Assembly: GCA_036506275.1 (NCBI GenBank)
Contig: DASXSB010000030.1
Coordinates: forward strand, 72,783 to 136,782
From: DASXSB01 sp036506275
Lineage (GTDB): Bacteria > Methylomirabilota > Methylomirabilia > Rokubacteriales > CSP1-6
Length of the DNA: 64,000 nt
Direction of reading: 5' to 3'
The notes beneath the pieces are model-generated. The model did no database searches. It was given only the letters and a program-made list of their open reading frames with translations, and was not told the DNA's origin. Below, piece by piece: positions 24,382-33,911 of the stretch (its first letter is position 1; each line of letters starts with the position of its first letter). Position numbers and translations under genes: made by a program.

Positions 24382-24866
24382 TGCCGATCCCGCGACGACG
24401 CCCCGGCGGCGACGATCTGCAACCGGAGCCGATCGTCGGCTTCGTCCGCCAGCTCGGCGCCGCCCTCACCGAGCTCGGGTTGTCGGAGGTGGAGGTGAGC
24501 TGGGGCGACGTCCGTGTCCGCCTCCAGCGTCCGTCCGCGAGCCCGGCGCCCGCTCCCGCGGCGGCGCTCGCGTCCGCTCCCGTCGTCGCCGACGCCGCTC
24601 CCGTCGAAGGCGCGACCGCGGGCCTCATCACCATCGAAGCGCCCATGGTGGGGACGTTCTACCGCGCGTCCGGGCCGACCGCCGATCCCTACGTGCGGGA
24701 GGGGGACGTGGTGAAGCAGGGACAGATCCTCTGCATCATCGAAGCGATGAAGCTCATGAACGAGATCGAGGCCAAGATCGCGGGGCGCGTGGCCAAGGTC
24801 CTCGTCGAGAACGCCCAGGCCGTCGAGTACGGGCAACCGCTCTTTCTCATCGATCCCGTGCGCTGA
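24381..24866 (+). CDS. accB: Biotin carboxyl carrier protein of acetyl-CoA carboxylase
   Basis: It carries the biotin that shuttles carboxyl groups between AccC and the carboxyltransferase in fatty-acid synthesis. The 161 residues have an N-terminal dimer/helix region and an Ala/Pro linker (about 51-75). The biotinyl domain follows, with EAPMVGTFYRASGP and the biotinylation motif EAMKLMNE (Lys124). The ATG overlaps the efp stop (TGATG), which fixes the start. The efp-accB-accC order is common in bacteria. Confidence 0.96.
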   Translation: MPIPRRRPGGDDLQPEPIVGFVRQLGAALTELGLSEVEVSWGDVRVRLQRPSASPAPAPAAALASAPVVADAAPVEGATAGLITIEAPMVGTFYRASGPTADPYVREGDVVKQGQILCIIEAMKLMNEIEAKIAGRVAKVLVENAQAVEYGQPLFLIDPVR

Positions 24867-24909
24867 GGGCGGCGGCGGGTGACCGTCGCCCGCGGCGGTG
24901 AGGGAGGCG

Positions 24910-26247
24910 ATGTTCCACAAGATCCTGGTCGCGAATCGCGGTGAGATCGCGCTCCGGGTGATCCGCACCTGCCGCGAGCTCGGCATCCGCTCCGTCATCG
25001 CGCATTCCAAGGCCGACGCGAACTCGTTGCCCGTGCGGGTCGCCGACGAGTCGATCTGCGTGGGTCCCGACGATCCGCGCGCGAGCTACCTCAACATCCC
25101 CGCCATCATCTCGGCCGCCGCCATCACCGACAGCGAGGCCATCCACCCCGGATACGGCTTCCTCTCGGAGAATCCCGCCTTCGCCGACATCTGTCGCGCG
25201 TGCGGGCTCGCCTTCATCGGTCCCACGCCGGAAGCCATCCGTCTCATGGGCGACAAGGCGCAGGCGCGACAGATCGCGGGCCAAGCGGGAGTGCCGATCG
25301 TTCCCGGCAGTGACATGCCGCTGAAGGAGGCCGGAGAAGCCGTGGACCTCGCGGAGCGGATCGGCTTTCCGGTGATCTTCAAGGCGGCCGCGGGCGGGGG
25401 CGGGCGGGGCATGCGCATCGTGCGCGAACGCACGGGGGCCGCCCAGGCGTTCGCGGCCTGTCAGTCCGAAGCGGCGGCCGCCTTCGGCTCGTCCGAGATC
25501 TACTGCGAGAAGTTCATCGAGAACGCGCGCCACGTCGAGGTCCAGGTGCTCGGGGACAGGAGCGGGATGCGCGTGCACCTGGGCGAGCGCGATTGCTCGG
25601 TGCAGCGGCGGTATCAGAAGCTGCTGGAGGAGTCTCCGGCTCCTCTGCTGACGGCGGAGACGCGGAGCGGGCTCCACCGCGCCGCCCTCACCGCCGCCGC
25701 CGCCGTCAACTACGTGAGCGCGGGGACGGTGGAGTTCCTCGTCGACGGCAACGGGCGCTTCTACTTCATCGAGATGAACACGCGCATCCAGGTCGAGCAC
25801 CCGGTGACGGAGATGCTGACCGGGATCGACCTCGTGCGCGAGCAGATCCGGATCGCGGCGGGCGAGCCGCTCGGGTACCGCCAGGACGCCGTCACCTTCA
25901 CCGGTCACGCCCTGGAGTGCCGCGTGAACGCCGAGGATCCGGAGACGTTCGCGCCGAGCGCGGGCCGGATCACGGCCTGGCTCCCGCCCGGCGGCTTCGG
26001 CGTGCGCGTGGACAGCCACCTCTTCGCCCCCTACGCGGTGCCGCCCTTCTACGACTCCCTCATCGCCAAGGTGATCGTGCACGGGCGCAACCGCGACGAG
26101 GCCATCGCCCGCATGCAGCGCGCGCTCGCCGAAACGGTGGTGGAGGGCGTGAAGACCACCATTCCGTTTCTGCTCAAGGTCCTCGCCGATCCCGGATTCC
26201 GTGCGGGCGGCTTCACGGGCGCCGACGTCGCCCGGCTGCGCGGATGA
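24910..26247 (+). CDS. accC: Biotin carboxylase subunit of acetyl-CoA carboxylase
   Basis: It performs ATP-dependent carboxylation of the AccB biotin. The 445-residue ATP-grasp enzyme begins MFHKILVANRGEIALRVIR. It contains IHPGYGFLSENPAFA, the glycine-rich ATP lid AAAGGGGRGMRIV, CSVQRRYQKLLEESPAP, the EMNTRIQVEHPVTE metal/substrate site and the C-terminal domain. The ATG at 24910 is preferred over GTG 24898 because the GAGGGAGG ribosome site lies just upstream and the protein then starts as other AccC do. Its stop overlaps the thiE start as ATGA. Confidence 0.96.
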   Translation: MFHKILVANRGEIALRVIRTCRELGIRSVIAHSKADANSLPVRVADESICVGPDDPRASYLNIPAIISAAAITDSEAIHPGYGFLSENPAFADICRACGLAFIGPTPEAIRLMGDKAQARQIAGQAGVPIVPGSDMPLKEAGEAVDLAERIGFPVIFKAAAGGGGRGMRIVRERTGAAQAFAACQSEAAAAFGSSEIYCEKFIENARHVEVQVLGDRSGMRVHLGERDCSVQRRYQKLLEESPAPLLTAETRSGLHRAALTAAAAVNYVSAGTVEFLVDGNGRFYFIEMNTRIQVEHPVTEMLTGIDLVREQIRIAAGEPLGYRQDAVTFTGHALECRVNAEDPETFAPSAGRITAWLPPGGFGVRVDSHLFAPYAVPPFYDSLIAKVIVHGRNRDEAIARMQRALAETVVEGVKTTIPFLLKVLADPGFRAGGFTGADVARLRG

Positions 26248-26873
26248 TCGATCCCAGCCTCTACGTCGTCCTCGACCGCGCCGCCGCCCGCGGCCGGGAC
26301 CTCGGCGACATCCTCGACGCCGCGGTGGGCGCGGGATGCCGCATGGTCCAGCTCCGCGAAAAGGAGTGGCCGTCGGGACGCTTGCTGCCGGTGGCGGAGC
26401 GACTGCGCCAGCGGTGCCGGGCGGCCGGCGTCACGTTCATCGTCAACGATCGCGTCGACCTCGCGCTCGCCGTGGACGCGGACGGCGTCCACCTCGGCCA
26501 GGACGATTTGCCGCCCCGCGCCGCGCGCCCGCTTCTGCGCCGCGGGATGCTGCTCGGGCTTTCCACCCACAGCGTGGCCCAGGCGCGGGCCGCCGCCGCC
26601 GACGGCGCCGACTACATCGCGGTCGGCTCGATGTTCCCGACCGTGACGAAATCGGACTTTCAGCTCGTGGGGCCGGAGCTGATCCGGAAACTCCGGGCCG
26701 AGATCCGCGTTCCACTGATAGGGATCGGAGGTATCACCTCCGAAAACGTGGCCGAGGTCATCGGCGCCGGCGCGGACGGGGTCGCCGTCATCTCCGCCGT
26801 GTGCGGAGCGTCCGACCCCGCGGCCGCCGTGCGCGCGTTCCTCACCGGCATCCAGAGAGCGCGCGCGGCTTGA
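26244..26873 (+). CDS. thiE: Thiamine-phosphate synthase
   Basis: It couples HMP-pyrophosphate and thiazole phosphate to thiamine phosphate. The 209-residue TIM barrel shows MVQLREKEWPSGRLLPVA, FIVNDRVDLALAVDADGVHLGQDDL, LLGLSTHSVAQARAA, ADYIAVGSMFPTVTKSD and IGIGGITSENVAEVIGAGADGVAVISAV, the complete family motif series. It is coupled to accC by an ATGA overlap, an unusual partnership. The next thiamine gene, thiL, is 17 kb away. No TPP riboswitch is present before it. Confidence 0.93.
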   Translation: MIDPSLYVVLDRAAARGRDLGDILDAAVGAGCRMVQLREKEWPSGRLLPVAERLRQRCRAAGVTFIVNDRVDLALAVDADGVHLGQDDLPPRAARPLLRRGMLLGLSTHSVAQARAAAADGADYIAVGSMFPTVTKSDFQLVGPELIRKLRAEIRVPLIGIGGITSENVAEVIGAGADGVAVISAVCGASDPAAAVRAFLTGIQRARAA

Positions 26874-26897
26874 CCACCGGGGACCGGTCGCTATAAT
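26870..26897 (+). promoter_or_regulatory. Sigma-70 promoter of livK
   Basis: TTGACC (26870-26875) and a perfect TATAAT (26892-26897) are separated by 16 bases. The -35 overlaps the thiE stop codon. The start near 26904 gives a leader of about 42 bases with an AGGAGGGGA ribosome site. Confidence 0.75.
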
Positions 26898-26945
26898 GTC
26901 GGCGCGCAAAAACCTTTGCCCTACCTCACCCAGGAGGGGACATCC

Positions 26946-28142
26946 ATGAGCATCAAGTCCGTTCGCGCTCTCACCGCCCTGCTCGCCGTGATCGCACTGC
27001 TCGCGGTACCGGGCAGTGGAACGTTGCAGGCGCAGGGCAAAGGCACCATCAAGATCGCGACCCAGAGTCCGCTCAGCGGCGGGCAGGCGGCGCTCGGAGA
27101 GGGCATCAAGCTCGGTACCCAGCTCGCCCTCGAGAAGCTCAAGGCCAACGTCGAGAAGCAAGGCTTCAAGGTCGAGCTGGTGCCGTTCGACGACCAGGCC
27201 AAGCCCGACGTCGGCGTCGCCAACGCGCGGAACATCATCGCCGACAAGGAGATCATGGTCGTGATCGGCCACTTGAACTCCGGCGTGGCCATCCCCTCCT
27301 CGGAGGTCTACAAGGAAGTCAACCTCGCGATGATCTCGCCCGCCAACACCAACGAGAAGATCACCGACCGCGGCTATCCCAACGTCTATCGCGTGTGCGG
27401 GCGCGACGACGTGCAGGGTCCGGTGGGCGCCGAGTTCGCGGCGGGGACGCTCAAGGCGAAGTCCGTGTACGTCATCCACGACAAGACGACGTACGGACAG
27501 GGCGTGGCGGAAGCGTTTCGTCAGGATGCCGAGAAGAAGGGCGTGAAGGTGGTCGGGTTCGAGGGCACGGAAGAGAAATCGAACTTCGATCCGATCATCA
27601 CCCCCATCCGCGCCAAGAATCCCGACGTCATCTACTTCGGCGGCATCTACGACCAGGGGGCGCCGTTCTTCAAGCAGGCGCGCGAGAAGGGCGTGAAGTC
27701 CAAGTTCCTCGGGCCCGACGGCATGGACTCCTCCGACCTCGTGAAGATCGCGGGCAAGGCGGTGCTCGGGATGAACTACACCACCGCCGCCGCCCCCGCC
27801 TCCAGCCCGCAGGCCAAGCAGTTCGCGGAGGAGTACAAGAAGAAGTTCGGGAAGAACCCCGAACCGTACGCGGCGGAAGCGTACGTCTCCACCGCCATCG
27901 CGCTCAAGGCGCTGGAGTCGGTCACCACCGGCGGGAAGGCGCCCACGCGGGAGGCCGTCAGCACCGCCATCCGCAAGGTCAAGTACAGCGGCATGACGGG
28001 CAGCATCGACTTCGACGACAAGGGTGATCCGAAGAAGGCCTCCTACTACGTGATGGAGGTCTCGACCGACAACCCGGAGAAGTGGTCAGAGAACAAGGAG
28101 GCCAAGCGCCTCGCCATCGCGGCTCCTCCGCTGAAGAAGTAA
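26946..28142 (+). CDS. livK: Branched-chain amino-acid-type ABC transporter substrate-binding protein
   Basis: This is a periplasmic type I binding protein of 398 residues that captures the ligand for LivHMGF. The signal peptide covers residues 1-31 (cleavage after QAQG-like AQA). The mature start GTIKIATQSPLSGGQAALGEG and the VVIGHLNSGVAIPSSEVY and MISPANTNEKIT motifs are typical of the LivJ/K family. The actual ligand cannot be read from sequence. The catabolic genes downstream suggest that it need not be a branched-chain amino acid. The ATG at 26946 has the strongest ribosome site nearby. Confidence 0.9.
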   Translation: MSIKSVRALTALLAVIALLAVPGSGTLQAQGKGTIKIATQSPLSGGQAALGEGIKLGTQLALEKLKANVEKQGFKVELVPFDDQAKPDVGVANARNIIADKEIMVVIGHLNSGVAIPSSEVYKEVNLAMISPANTNEKITDRGYPNVYRVCGRDDVQGPVGAEFAAGTLKAKSVYVIHDKTTYGQGVAEAFRQDAEKKGVKVVGFEGTEEKSNFDPIITPIRAKNPDVIYFGGIYDQGAPFFKQAREKGVKSKFLGPDGMDSSDLVKIAGKAVLGMNYTTAAAPASSPQAKQFAEEYKKKFGKNPEPYAAEAYVSTAIALKALESVTTGGKAPTREAVSTAIRKVKYSGMTGSIDFDDKGDPKKASYYVMEVSTDNPEKWSENKEAKRLAIAAPPLKK

Positions 28143-28159
28143 GTCCGCGGAACCCCCGC

Positions 28160-28223
28160 GAGGGGCGGATGCGCACGCCGAATCAGCCGAACGGTTGCCG
28201 ACGGCGCCGCGCTTCCGCCCCTC
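28160..28223. other. Long stem-loop between livK and livH
   Basis: GAGGGGCGGATGCGC (28160-28174) pairs with GCGCTTCCGCCCCTC (28209-28223) at 14 of 15 positions across a 34-base loop. There is no U-tract. Such structures after a binding-protein gene commonly protect its mRNA or dampen read-through, so that the binding protein exceeds the permease. Nothing else is apparent in the 101-base gap. Confidence 0.55.
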
Positions 28224-28243
28224 GGCTTCTCTAGCGCTGCTCG

Positions 28244-29215
28244 ATGGACCTGCCGCTCCTGTTCGGGATCTTTCCCGTCGTGCTCCTCGACGGGATCATC
28301 CTCGGCTTCATGTACGCGCTCATCGCCCTCGGCTACACGATGGTGTACGGAGTGCTCGAGTTCATCAACTTCGCGCACTCCGAGATCTTCATCGTGGGCG
28401 CCTTCGTCGGCGTCGAGGTCCTCCTCGGCCTCCAGCGCATGGGGGCCCTCGAGCGGGTGCCGTGGCTCGTGGTCCTCCTCGGCGTGCTGCTGGCCGGCAT
28501 GACCGTGAGCGCCCTCCTCGCCGTCACCATCGAGCGCGTCGCCTACCGCCCCCTGCGCGCGGCCCCCCGGCTCATTCCCCTCATCTCCGCCATCGGGATC
28601 TCGTTTTTTCTGCAAGACCTGATTCGGCTCGTCGAAAGCGTGTGGCGGAACGCCTTCAACCTCGTCTATCCGAGCATGGAGCCGCTCAATGTGCGCTTCG
28701 AGCTGACGTCGACGGTGGACGTGTCCGTCAAATCGCTCGTGGTCATCACGGCCGCCCTCGCCATGCTCTGGCTCCTCCGCTTCGTCGTGAATCACACGAA
28801 GATCGGGATGGCGATCAGGTCGGTGGCGGAAGACCAGGCCGCGGCCAGCCTCATGGGCGTCAATGTCAACGCCACCATCTCGCTCACGTTCCTGATCGGC
28901 GGCGCCATGGGGGGCGCGGCGGGCGTGCTGTTCGGCGTGCAGTACGGGCTCATCAACCCGTACAGCGGCTTCATTCCCGGTCTGAAGGCGTTCACGGCGG
29001 CCGTGCTGGGCGGCATCGGCAACATCCCGGGCGCCATGGTGGGCGGGCTCGTCCTGGGGCTCCTGGAGGCGTTTGCCGCGTCCTACCTCTCGTTGCTCAC
29101 GGGCGGGGCCTTCGGCGCCGAGTACAAGGACATCTTCGCGTTCTCCGTCCTCATCCTCATCTTGATCTTGAGGCCCAAGGGTCTGCTCGGCGAAGTGGTG
29201 CGGGAACGCGCGTGA
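28244..29215 (+). CDS. livH: Branched-chain amino-acid-type ABC transporter permease LivH
   Basis: This 323-residue inner-membrane permease has about eight hydrophobic helices. It begins with LLDGIILGFMYALIALGYTMVYGVLEFINFAHSE-type sequence, the invariant start of LivH. The EAA-like cytoplasmic loop is G-MAIRSVAEDQAAASLMGVNVN (about 185-207), which contacts the ATPases. AAVLGGIGNIPGAMVGGLVLG is near the C-terminus. Its stop overlaps the livM GTG start. Confidence 0.94.
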   Translation: MDLPLLFGIFPVVLLDGIILGFMYALIALGYTMVYGVLEFINFAHSEIFIVGAFVGVEVLLGLQRMGALERVPWLVVLLGVLLAGMTVSALLAVTIERVAYRPLRAAPRLIPLISAIGISFFLQDLIRLVESVWRNAFNLVYPSMEPLNVRFELTSTVDVSVKSLVVITAALAMLWLLRFVVNHTKIGMAIRSVAEDQAAASLMGVNVNATISLTFLIGGAMGGAAGVLFGVQYGLINPYSGFIPGLKAFTAAVLGGIGNIPGAMVGGLVLGLLEAFAASYLSLLTGGAFGAEYKDIFAFSVLILILILRPKGLLGEVVRERA

Positions 29216-30450
29216 TCAGGGTCGCGGGCGCCATCCTTCTCCTCGCCGTGTCGGGCTGGGCCGTCGCCACCTTCCCGCGCTCCATTCTCGTCTTCCTGCT
29301 CTTCCAGGGCTCCGTGCTCCTCGTCTACCTGACGCCCATGCCGAGGTGGCTGCGCGTCGCGTTGCTGGCCATCGCGCTCCTCGTGATGATGCCGGTCATC
29401 GGCGCCTTCAACGGCTACTACCTCGAGGTCGCCACCCAGGTCGGCATCTTCGTCGCCCTCGCCCTCGGCCTCAACATCGTGGTCGGGCTCGCCGGCCTCC
29501 TCGACCTCGGCTACGTGGCGTTCTTCGCGGTGGGCGCCTATGCGTGGGCGATCCCGGGATCACCGCATGCAAACCTGATCTTCGGGAGTGGGTTTCCGCT
29601 GCCGCCGGTCGCCTTCTACGCGTTCCTCGTCATCGGGCTGGTGATCGCAGCGGTGACGGGGATCCTCCTCGGGCTCCCGGTCCTGCGACTTCGCGGCGAC
29701 TATCTCGCCATCGTCACCCTCGGCTTCGGCGAGGTGATCCGCGTCCTCGCCAACAATCTGGACAAGCCGATCAACCTCACCAACGGCCCCAAGGGCATCA
29801 CGCCGATCACGCGTCCCCCCGCGCTCCTCGGCCTCTCCTATCCGGAGTTCTTCTATTTCCTGGTGCTCGCCATCGTCGTCGTCGTGATCCTCGTCAATCG
29901 CCGCCTCGAGGACTCCCACATCGGGCGGGCGTGGGAGGCGATCCGGGAGGACGACCTCGCCGCCCAGGCCATGGGCGTGCCGCTCGTGCGCTCGAAACTC
30001 CTCGCCTTCGCGTGCGGGGCCTCCTTTGCGGGTGTCATGGGCGTCGTCTTCTCCGCCAAGCAGGTCTTCATCAACCCGGAGTCGTTCACGTTCCTCGAGT
30101 CCATCGGCGTTCTCGCCATGGTCATTCTGGGCGGCATGGGCTCCATCCCGGGGGCGGTGGTGGGAGCGACCGTAGTCACGGTCCTCAATCTTCAGGTCCT
30201 CAAAGGCCTCTCCCTCTGGCTGAACGAGCTGAAGAACGCCGGCGTCACCATCCTCGGTTTCAACCTCGCGAACCTCCCCACCCAGTTCGAGCCGGCCAAG
30301 TACGAGCGGATGATCTTCGGCATCATCCTCGTTCTGATGATGATCTTCCGGCCGCAGGGCATCTTCCCCGCCCGCCGCCGCGAGCGCGAGCTGGCCGCGC
30401 CCGAGGAAAACGTGGTCAAGTCCACCGCGCAAGCGCAGGCGATGCCGTGA
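29212..30450 (+). CDS. livM: Branched-chain amino-acid-type ABC transporter permease LivM
   Basis: This is the second inner-membrane permease, 412 residues with about ten hydrophobic segments. Family motifs are LGLNIVVGLAGLLDLGYVAFFAVGAY, LPVLRLRGDYLAIVTLGFGEVIRV, the cytoplasmic loop GRAWEAIREDDLAAQAMGV, and the C-terminal VVILGGMGSIPGAVVGA. The frame is open far upstream, but the GTG at 29212 is chosen because it overlaps the livH stop (GTGA) and gives a normal-length LivM. It ends in GTGA shared with livG. Confidence 0.93.
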   Translation: MIRVAGAILLLAVSGWAVATFPRSILVFLLFQGSVLLVYLTPMPRWLRVALLAIALLVMMPVIGAFNGYYLEVATQVGIFVALALGLNIVVGLAGLLDLGYVAFFAVGAYAWAIPGSPHANLIFGSGFPLPPVAFYAFLVIGLVIAAVTGILLGLPVLRLRGDYLAIVTLGFGEVIRVLANNLDKPINLTNGPKGITPITRPPALLGLSYPEFFYFLVLAIVVVVILVNRRLEDSHIGRAWEAIREDDLAAQAMGVPLVRSKLLAFACGASFAGVMGVVFSAKQVFINPESFTFLESIGVLAMVILGGMGSIPGAVVGATVVTVLNLQVLKGLSLWLNELKNAGVTILGFNLANLPTQFEPAKYERMIFGIILVLMMIFRPQGIFPARRRERELAAPEENVVKSTAQAQAMP

Positions 30451-31227
30451 GCGCGCTCTTCGAAGCGCGCGACGTCACCAAGCGCTTCGGCGGCCTCACC
30501 GCCTTGAGCCGCGTCGACTTCACGCTCGACGCCGGCATCGCCTCCATCATCGGCCCCAACGGCGCCGGGAAGACGACGCTCTTCAACGTCTTCACGGGGT
30601 TGTATGCGCCGGACACGGGTTCCGTCGCCTTCCGCGGCCGCTCGCTGCTCGGCCTCCGGCCCGATCAGATCACGGCTCTCGGCGTCTGTCGCACCTTCCA
30701 GAACATCCGGCTCTTCGGCAACATGACCGCCGTCGAGAACGTCCTCGTAGGCATGCACGCGCGCGTCCGCCTCGGACTCGCCGACGTCTTGCTGCGCGGC
30801 CCCCGCTTCCGCAACGAGGAGTCCGCGCTCTGGCGCGCCGCTGCCAGCCTCCTCGACCGCGTGGGGCTCCACGCGAGGGGGAACACGGTGGCGCGCAATC
30901 TCGCCTACGGCGATCAGCGCCGCCTCGAGATCGCGCGCGCGCTCGCCTCGGAGCCGGCACTCCTGCTCCTCGACGAGCCCACGGCGGGCATGACGCAGGG
31001 AGAGGCGCGGAGCCTCATGGACTTGCTGCGGCGGCTGGTGGCGGACCTCGGGCTCGCCATCCTGCTCATCGAGCACAACATGCGAGTGGTGATGCAGGTG
31101 TCGGACCGCGTCACCGTGCTCGACCACGGCGAGAAGATCGCGGAGGGACAGCCCGCCGACGTCCAGGCCAACCCTCGCGTCATCGAGGCCTATCTCGGCA
31201 CGCGCACGGGCGTGCGGCGGGATCGCC

Positions 31228-31241
<14 letters not shown>
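30447..31241 (+). CDS. livG: Branched-chain amino-acid-type ABC transporter ATPase LivG
   Basis: This is a 264-residue cytoplasmic ATPase. Walker A is GPNGAGKTT, the Q-loop region TFQNIRLFGNMTAVENV, and the signature region AYGDQRRLEIARAL is the degenerate LivG form of LSGGQ. Walker B is LLLLDEPTAGM, followed by the H-loop IEHNM and the LivG-specific C-terminal helix. The start GTG overlaps the livM stop. It overlaps livF by 14 bases. Confidence 0.94.
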
Positions 31242-31929
<688 letters not shown>

Positions 31930-31931
31930 CG

Positions 31932-32387
31932 ATGCGCGAAGGTCTCGACTTCGAGCGACACACCGTCGGCGCCGTGTACCAGACGCTCGCGCGCACGGTG
32001 TCGGAGACCGACATCGTGACCTTCGTGAACCTGTGCGGGTTCACGGAACCGCTCTTCATGGACATGGAGTACGTGGCGCGAGAGTCGGTCTTCGGGCGCC
32101 GCGTCGCCCCCGGCGCCCTCACCTTCGCGCTCTCGGAAGGCCTCATCATGCAGACGGGCCTCATTCACGGGACGGGGATGGCCTACCTCGGCGGCGACAT
32201 CAGGGTGGCGGCGCCCGTGCTGGCGGGGGACACGATCCGCGTGGAGATCGAGGTCGCCGAGAAGCGCGAGACGCGCAAGTCCGATCGAGGCATCGTCACC
32301 TACCGGCACCGTGTGCTGAACCAGCGTGGCGAGCTGGTGCTGGAAGCCCGCGTCCAGCGCATGATCCGTCGCACCGCCGCCGCCTGA
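31932..32387 (+). CDS. MaoC-like (hotdog-fold) hydratase/dehydratase
   Basis: This is a 151-residue hotdog-fold protein. The helix with RTVSETDIVTFVNLCG and the following F-x-D-x-x-x-A, then GRRVAPGALTFALSEGLI, match the (R)-specific enoyl-CoA hydratase (MaoC) family. The catalytic Asp/His pair of classical members is not clear: Glu and Asn stand near the expected sites. The activity may therefore differ, perhaps as a thioesterase or 2-methyl-fumaryl-type hydratase. The ATG at 31932 has GGGAGAG upstream and is preferred over GTG 31926. It follows livF by two bases. Confidence 0.8.
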   Translation: MREGLDFERHTVGAVYQTLARTVSETDIVTFVNLCGFTEPLFMDMEYVARESVFGRRVAPGALTFALSEGLIMQTGLIHGTGMAYLGGDIRVAAPVLAGDTIRVEIEVAEKRETRKSDRGIVTYRHRVLNQRGELVLEARVQRMIRRTAAA

Positions 32388-32400
32388 GTCTTCACCCGCG

Positions 32401-33375
32401 GTGCTGGTCCTTTCCCGCCCCGACCTCGAGCGTCTGCTGCCGCCGCTCGAGCTCGTTGACGCTCTCGCGGAGGCGTTCCGCGTTTATGCGCGCGGGAGCG
32501 CCTCCGTGCCGCTGCGCACTTCCACTCCGGTCACCGCCGATGGGCTGCTCTTGCTGATGCCGGCGGCCGCGCCCGAGGATCGTCTCGGCCTCGGCGTCAA
32601 GCTCGTCACCTATTACGGTGGCAATGCCGCGCGCGGCCGTCCCACCCTTCACGCCACCTACTGCCTCATGGACGGAGAAACCGGCGCGCCGCTGGCGCTT
32701 CTCGAAGGTACCTTCCTCACGGCGCTGCGCACGGGAGCGACGTCGGCGCTGGCGGCCCGACTGCTGGCACGGCCCGACTCCGAGCGCGCGGTGTGCTTCG
32801 GAGCCGGCGTGCAGGCGCGCTTCCAGCTCCGGTGCCTCGCCGCCGTTCTGCCCCTGAAGGGCGTCACCGTGATCGGCCGCGACGCGACCCGCGCCCGGCG
32901 GTTCTGCGACCTCATGACGGCCGAGCTCGGCATCCCGGTGGAGACGGGAGCCGCGCACGAGGCCGTCCCCCGCGCCGACCTCATCACGTGTGCGACCACG
33001 TCGGCCACGCCCGTCCTCTTCGGCGCCGCCATCCGTCCTGGAACGCACGTGGATGCCGTGGGCGCCTTTCGCGCCACCGACCGCGAGGTCGACGCCGAGA
33101 CCGTGCGGCGAGCGCGCGTGGTGGTCGACACCTATGCCGCCGGCCTCGAGGAGGCGGGCGACGTCATTCTCGCCTTTCGCGAGGGCGTGGTGGACAGCGC
33201 GCACCTCGTCGCGGAGCTGGCGGAGCTGGTGACCGGCGCCAAGCGAGGCCGTCTCTCTCCCGACGACATCACGCTGTTCAAGTCGGTGGGTTTCGCTCTC
33301 GAGGATCTGGCGGGGGCCCGGCTCGCGTACAATCGCGCCATGGCGCAAGGGATCGGCACCGAGGTGCGATTGTGA
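32401..33375 (+). CDS. Ornithine cyclodeaminase / mu-crystallin family protein
   Basis: This is an NAD(P)-dependent enzyme of 324 residues. The family includes ornithine cyclodeaminase, alanine dehydrogenase and ketimine (pyrroline/piperideine-carboxylate) reductases. Sequence signs are the substrate-binding GVKLVTYYGGN, the T-ALRTGATSALAARLLARP helix, the Rossmann segment AVCFGAGVQARFQLRCLAAVLP and HVDAVGAFRATDREVDAETV. It starts at GTG after a 13-base gap and its stop overlaps the MOSC gene. In this neighbourhood a ketimine or imino-acid reductase is plausible. Confidence 0.85.
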   Translation: MLVLSRPDLERLLPPLELVDALAEAFRVYARGSASVPLRTSTPVTADGLLLLMPAAAPEDRLGLGVKLVTYYGGNAARGRPTLHATYCLMDGETGAPLALLEGTFLTALRTGATSALAARLLARPDSERAVCFGAGVQARFQLRCLAAVLPLKGVTVIGRDATRARRFCDLMTAELGIPVETGAAHEAVPRADLITCATTSATPVLFGAAIRPGTHVDAVGAFRATDREVDAETVRRARVVVDTYAAGLEEAGDVILAFREGVVDSAHLVAELAELVTGAKRGRLSPDDITLFKSVGFALEDLAGARLAYNRAMAQGIGTEVRL

Positions 33376-33911
33376 GCGCGCGCGTGGTCCAGGTGAGCGT
33401 CTCGCCCGGCGGCGTGCCCAAGACCGCGGTGGAGGGGGCGCGCGTCGGCAGGCTCGGCCTCGAAGGCGATGGCCACCGCGACCTCCGCCATCACGGTGGC
33501 CCCGAGCGCGCCGTCTGTCTCTATCCGATGGAGATGATCGACGCTCTCGTCGCGGAGGGCCATCCGGTGACGCCGGGAGCGCTGGGCGAGAACCTGACCG
33601 TCTATGGCCTACCGTGGAAGAGCGTCGTTCCTGGAGTCCGGCTTCAGATCGGTGAGGCGGTCCTGCTCGAGGTCACGCGCTACACCAGCCCGTGCCGGAA
33701 CATCGCGGGCGCGTTCGCCGACGGCGAGTACTCGAGGGTGTCGGAGAAGCTCCGGCCGGGATGGAGCCGCGTGTACGCGCGCGTCCTCGTCGAGGGCTCC
33801 GTGCGCCGTGGTGATGCGGTCCGGCTTGTCCCGCTCGGCGGAGAGAGCGGAACAGGGCCGACGGGCGCGGGGGCCAAGCGCGCCGACGCCGGCGCCTCCG
33901 TCCGCGGGTGA
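33372..33911 (+). CDS. MOSC domain protein
   Basis: This 179-residue MOSC-fold protein begins SARVVQVSVSPGGVPKTAVE and has the family landmarks GLEGDGHRDLRHHGGPERAVCLYP, PGALGENLTVYGL and the conserved cysteine in TRYTSPCRNIAGAF. MOSC proteins bind molybdenum-cofactor-related or sulfur-carrying ligands; its role here is unknown. The last 30 residues are a low-complexity Gly/Ala/Arg tail. GTG start and stop overlap with both neighbours, so it belongs to the operon. Confidence 0.85.
   Translation: MSARVVQVSVSPGGVPKTAVEGARVGRLGLEGDGHRDLRHHGGPERAVCLYPMEMIDALVAEGHPVTPGALGENLTVYGLPWKSVVPGVRLQIGEAVLLEVTRYTSPCRNIAGAFADGEYSRVSEKLRPGWSRVYARVLVEGSVRRGDAVRLVPLGGESGTGPTGAGAKRADAGASVRG

Noticed and set aside
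26180..26250. Possible TPP riboswitch before thiE
   Set aside because: thiE overlaps accC by 4 bases, leaving no untranslated leader.
28195..30450. 751-codon continuous frame that would fuse extra sequence to LivM
   Set aside because: The first 339 codons overlap livH in another frame and have no membrane or transporter character; livM starts at GTG 29212.
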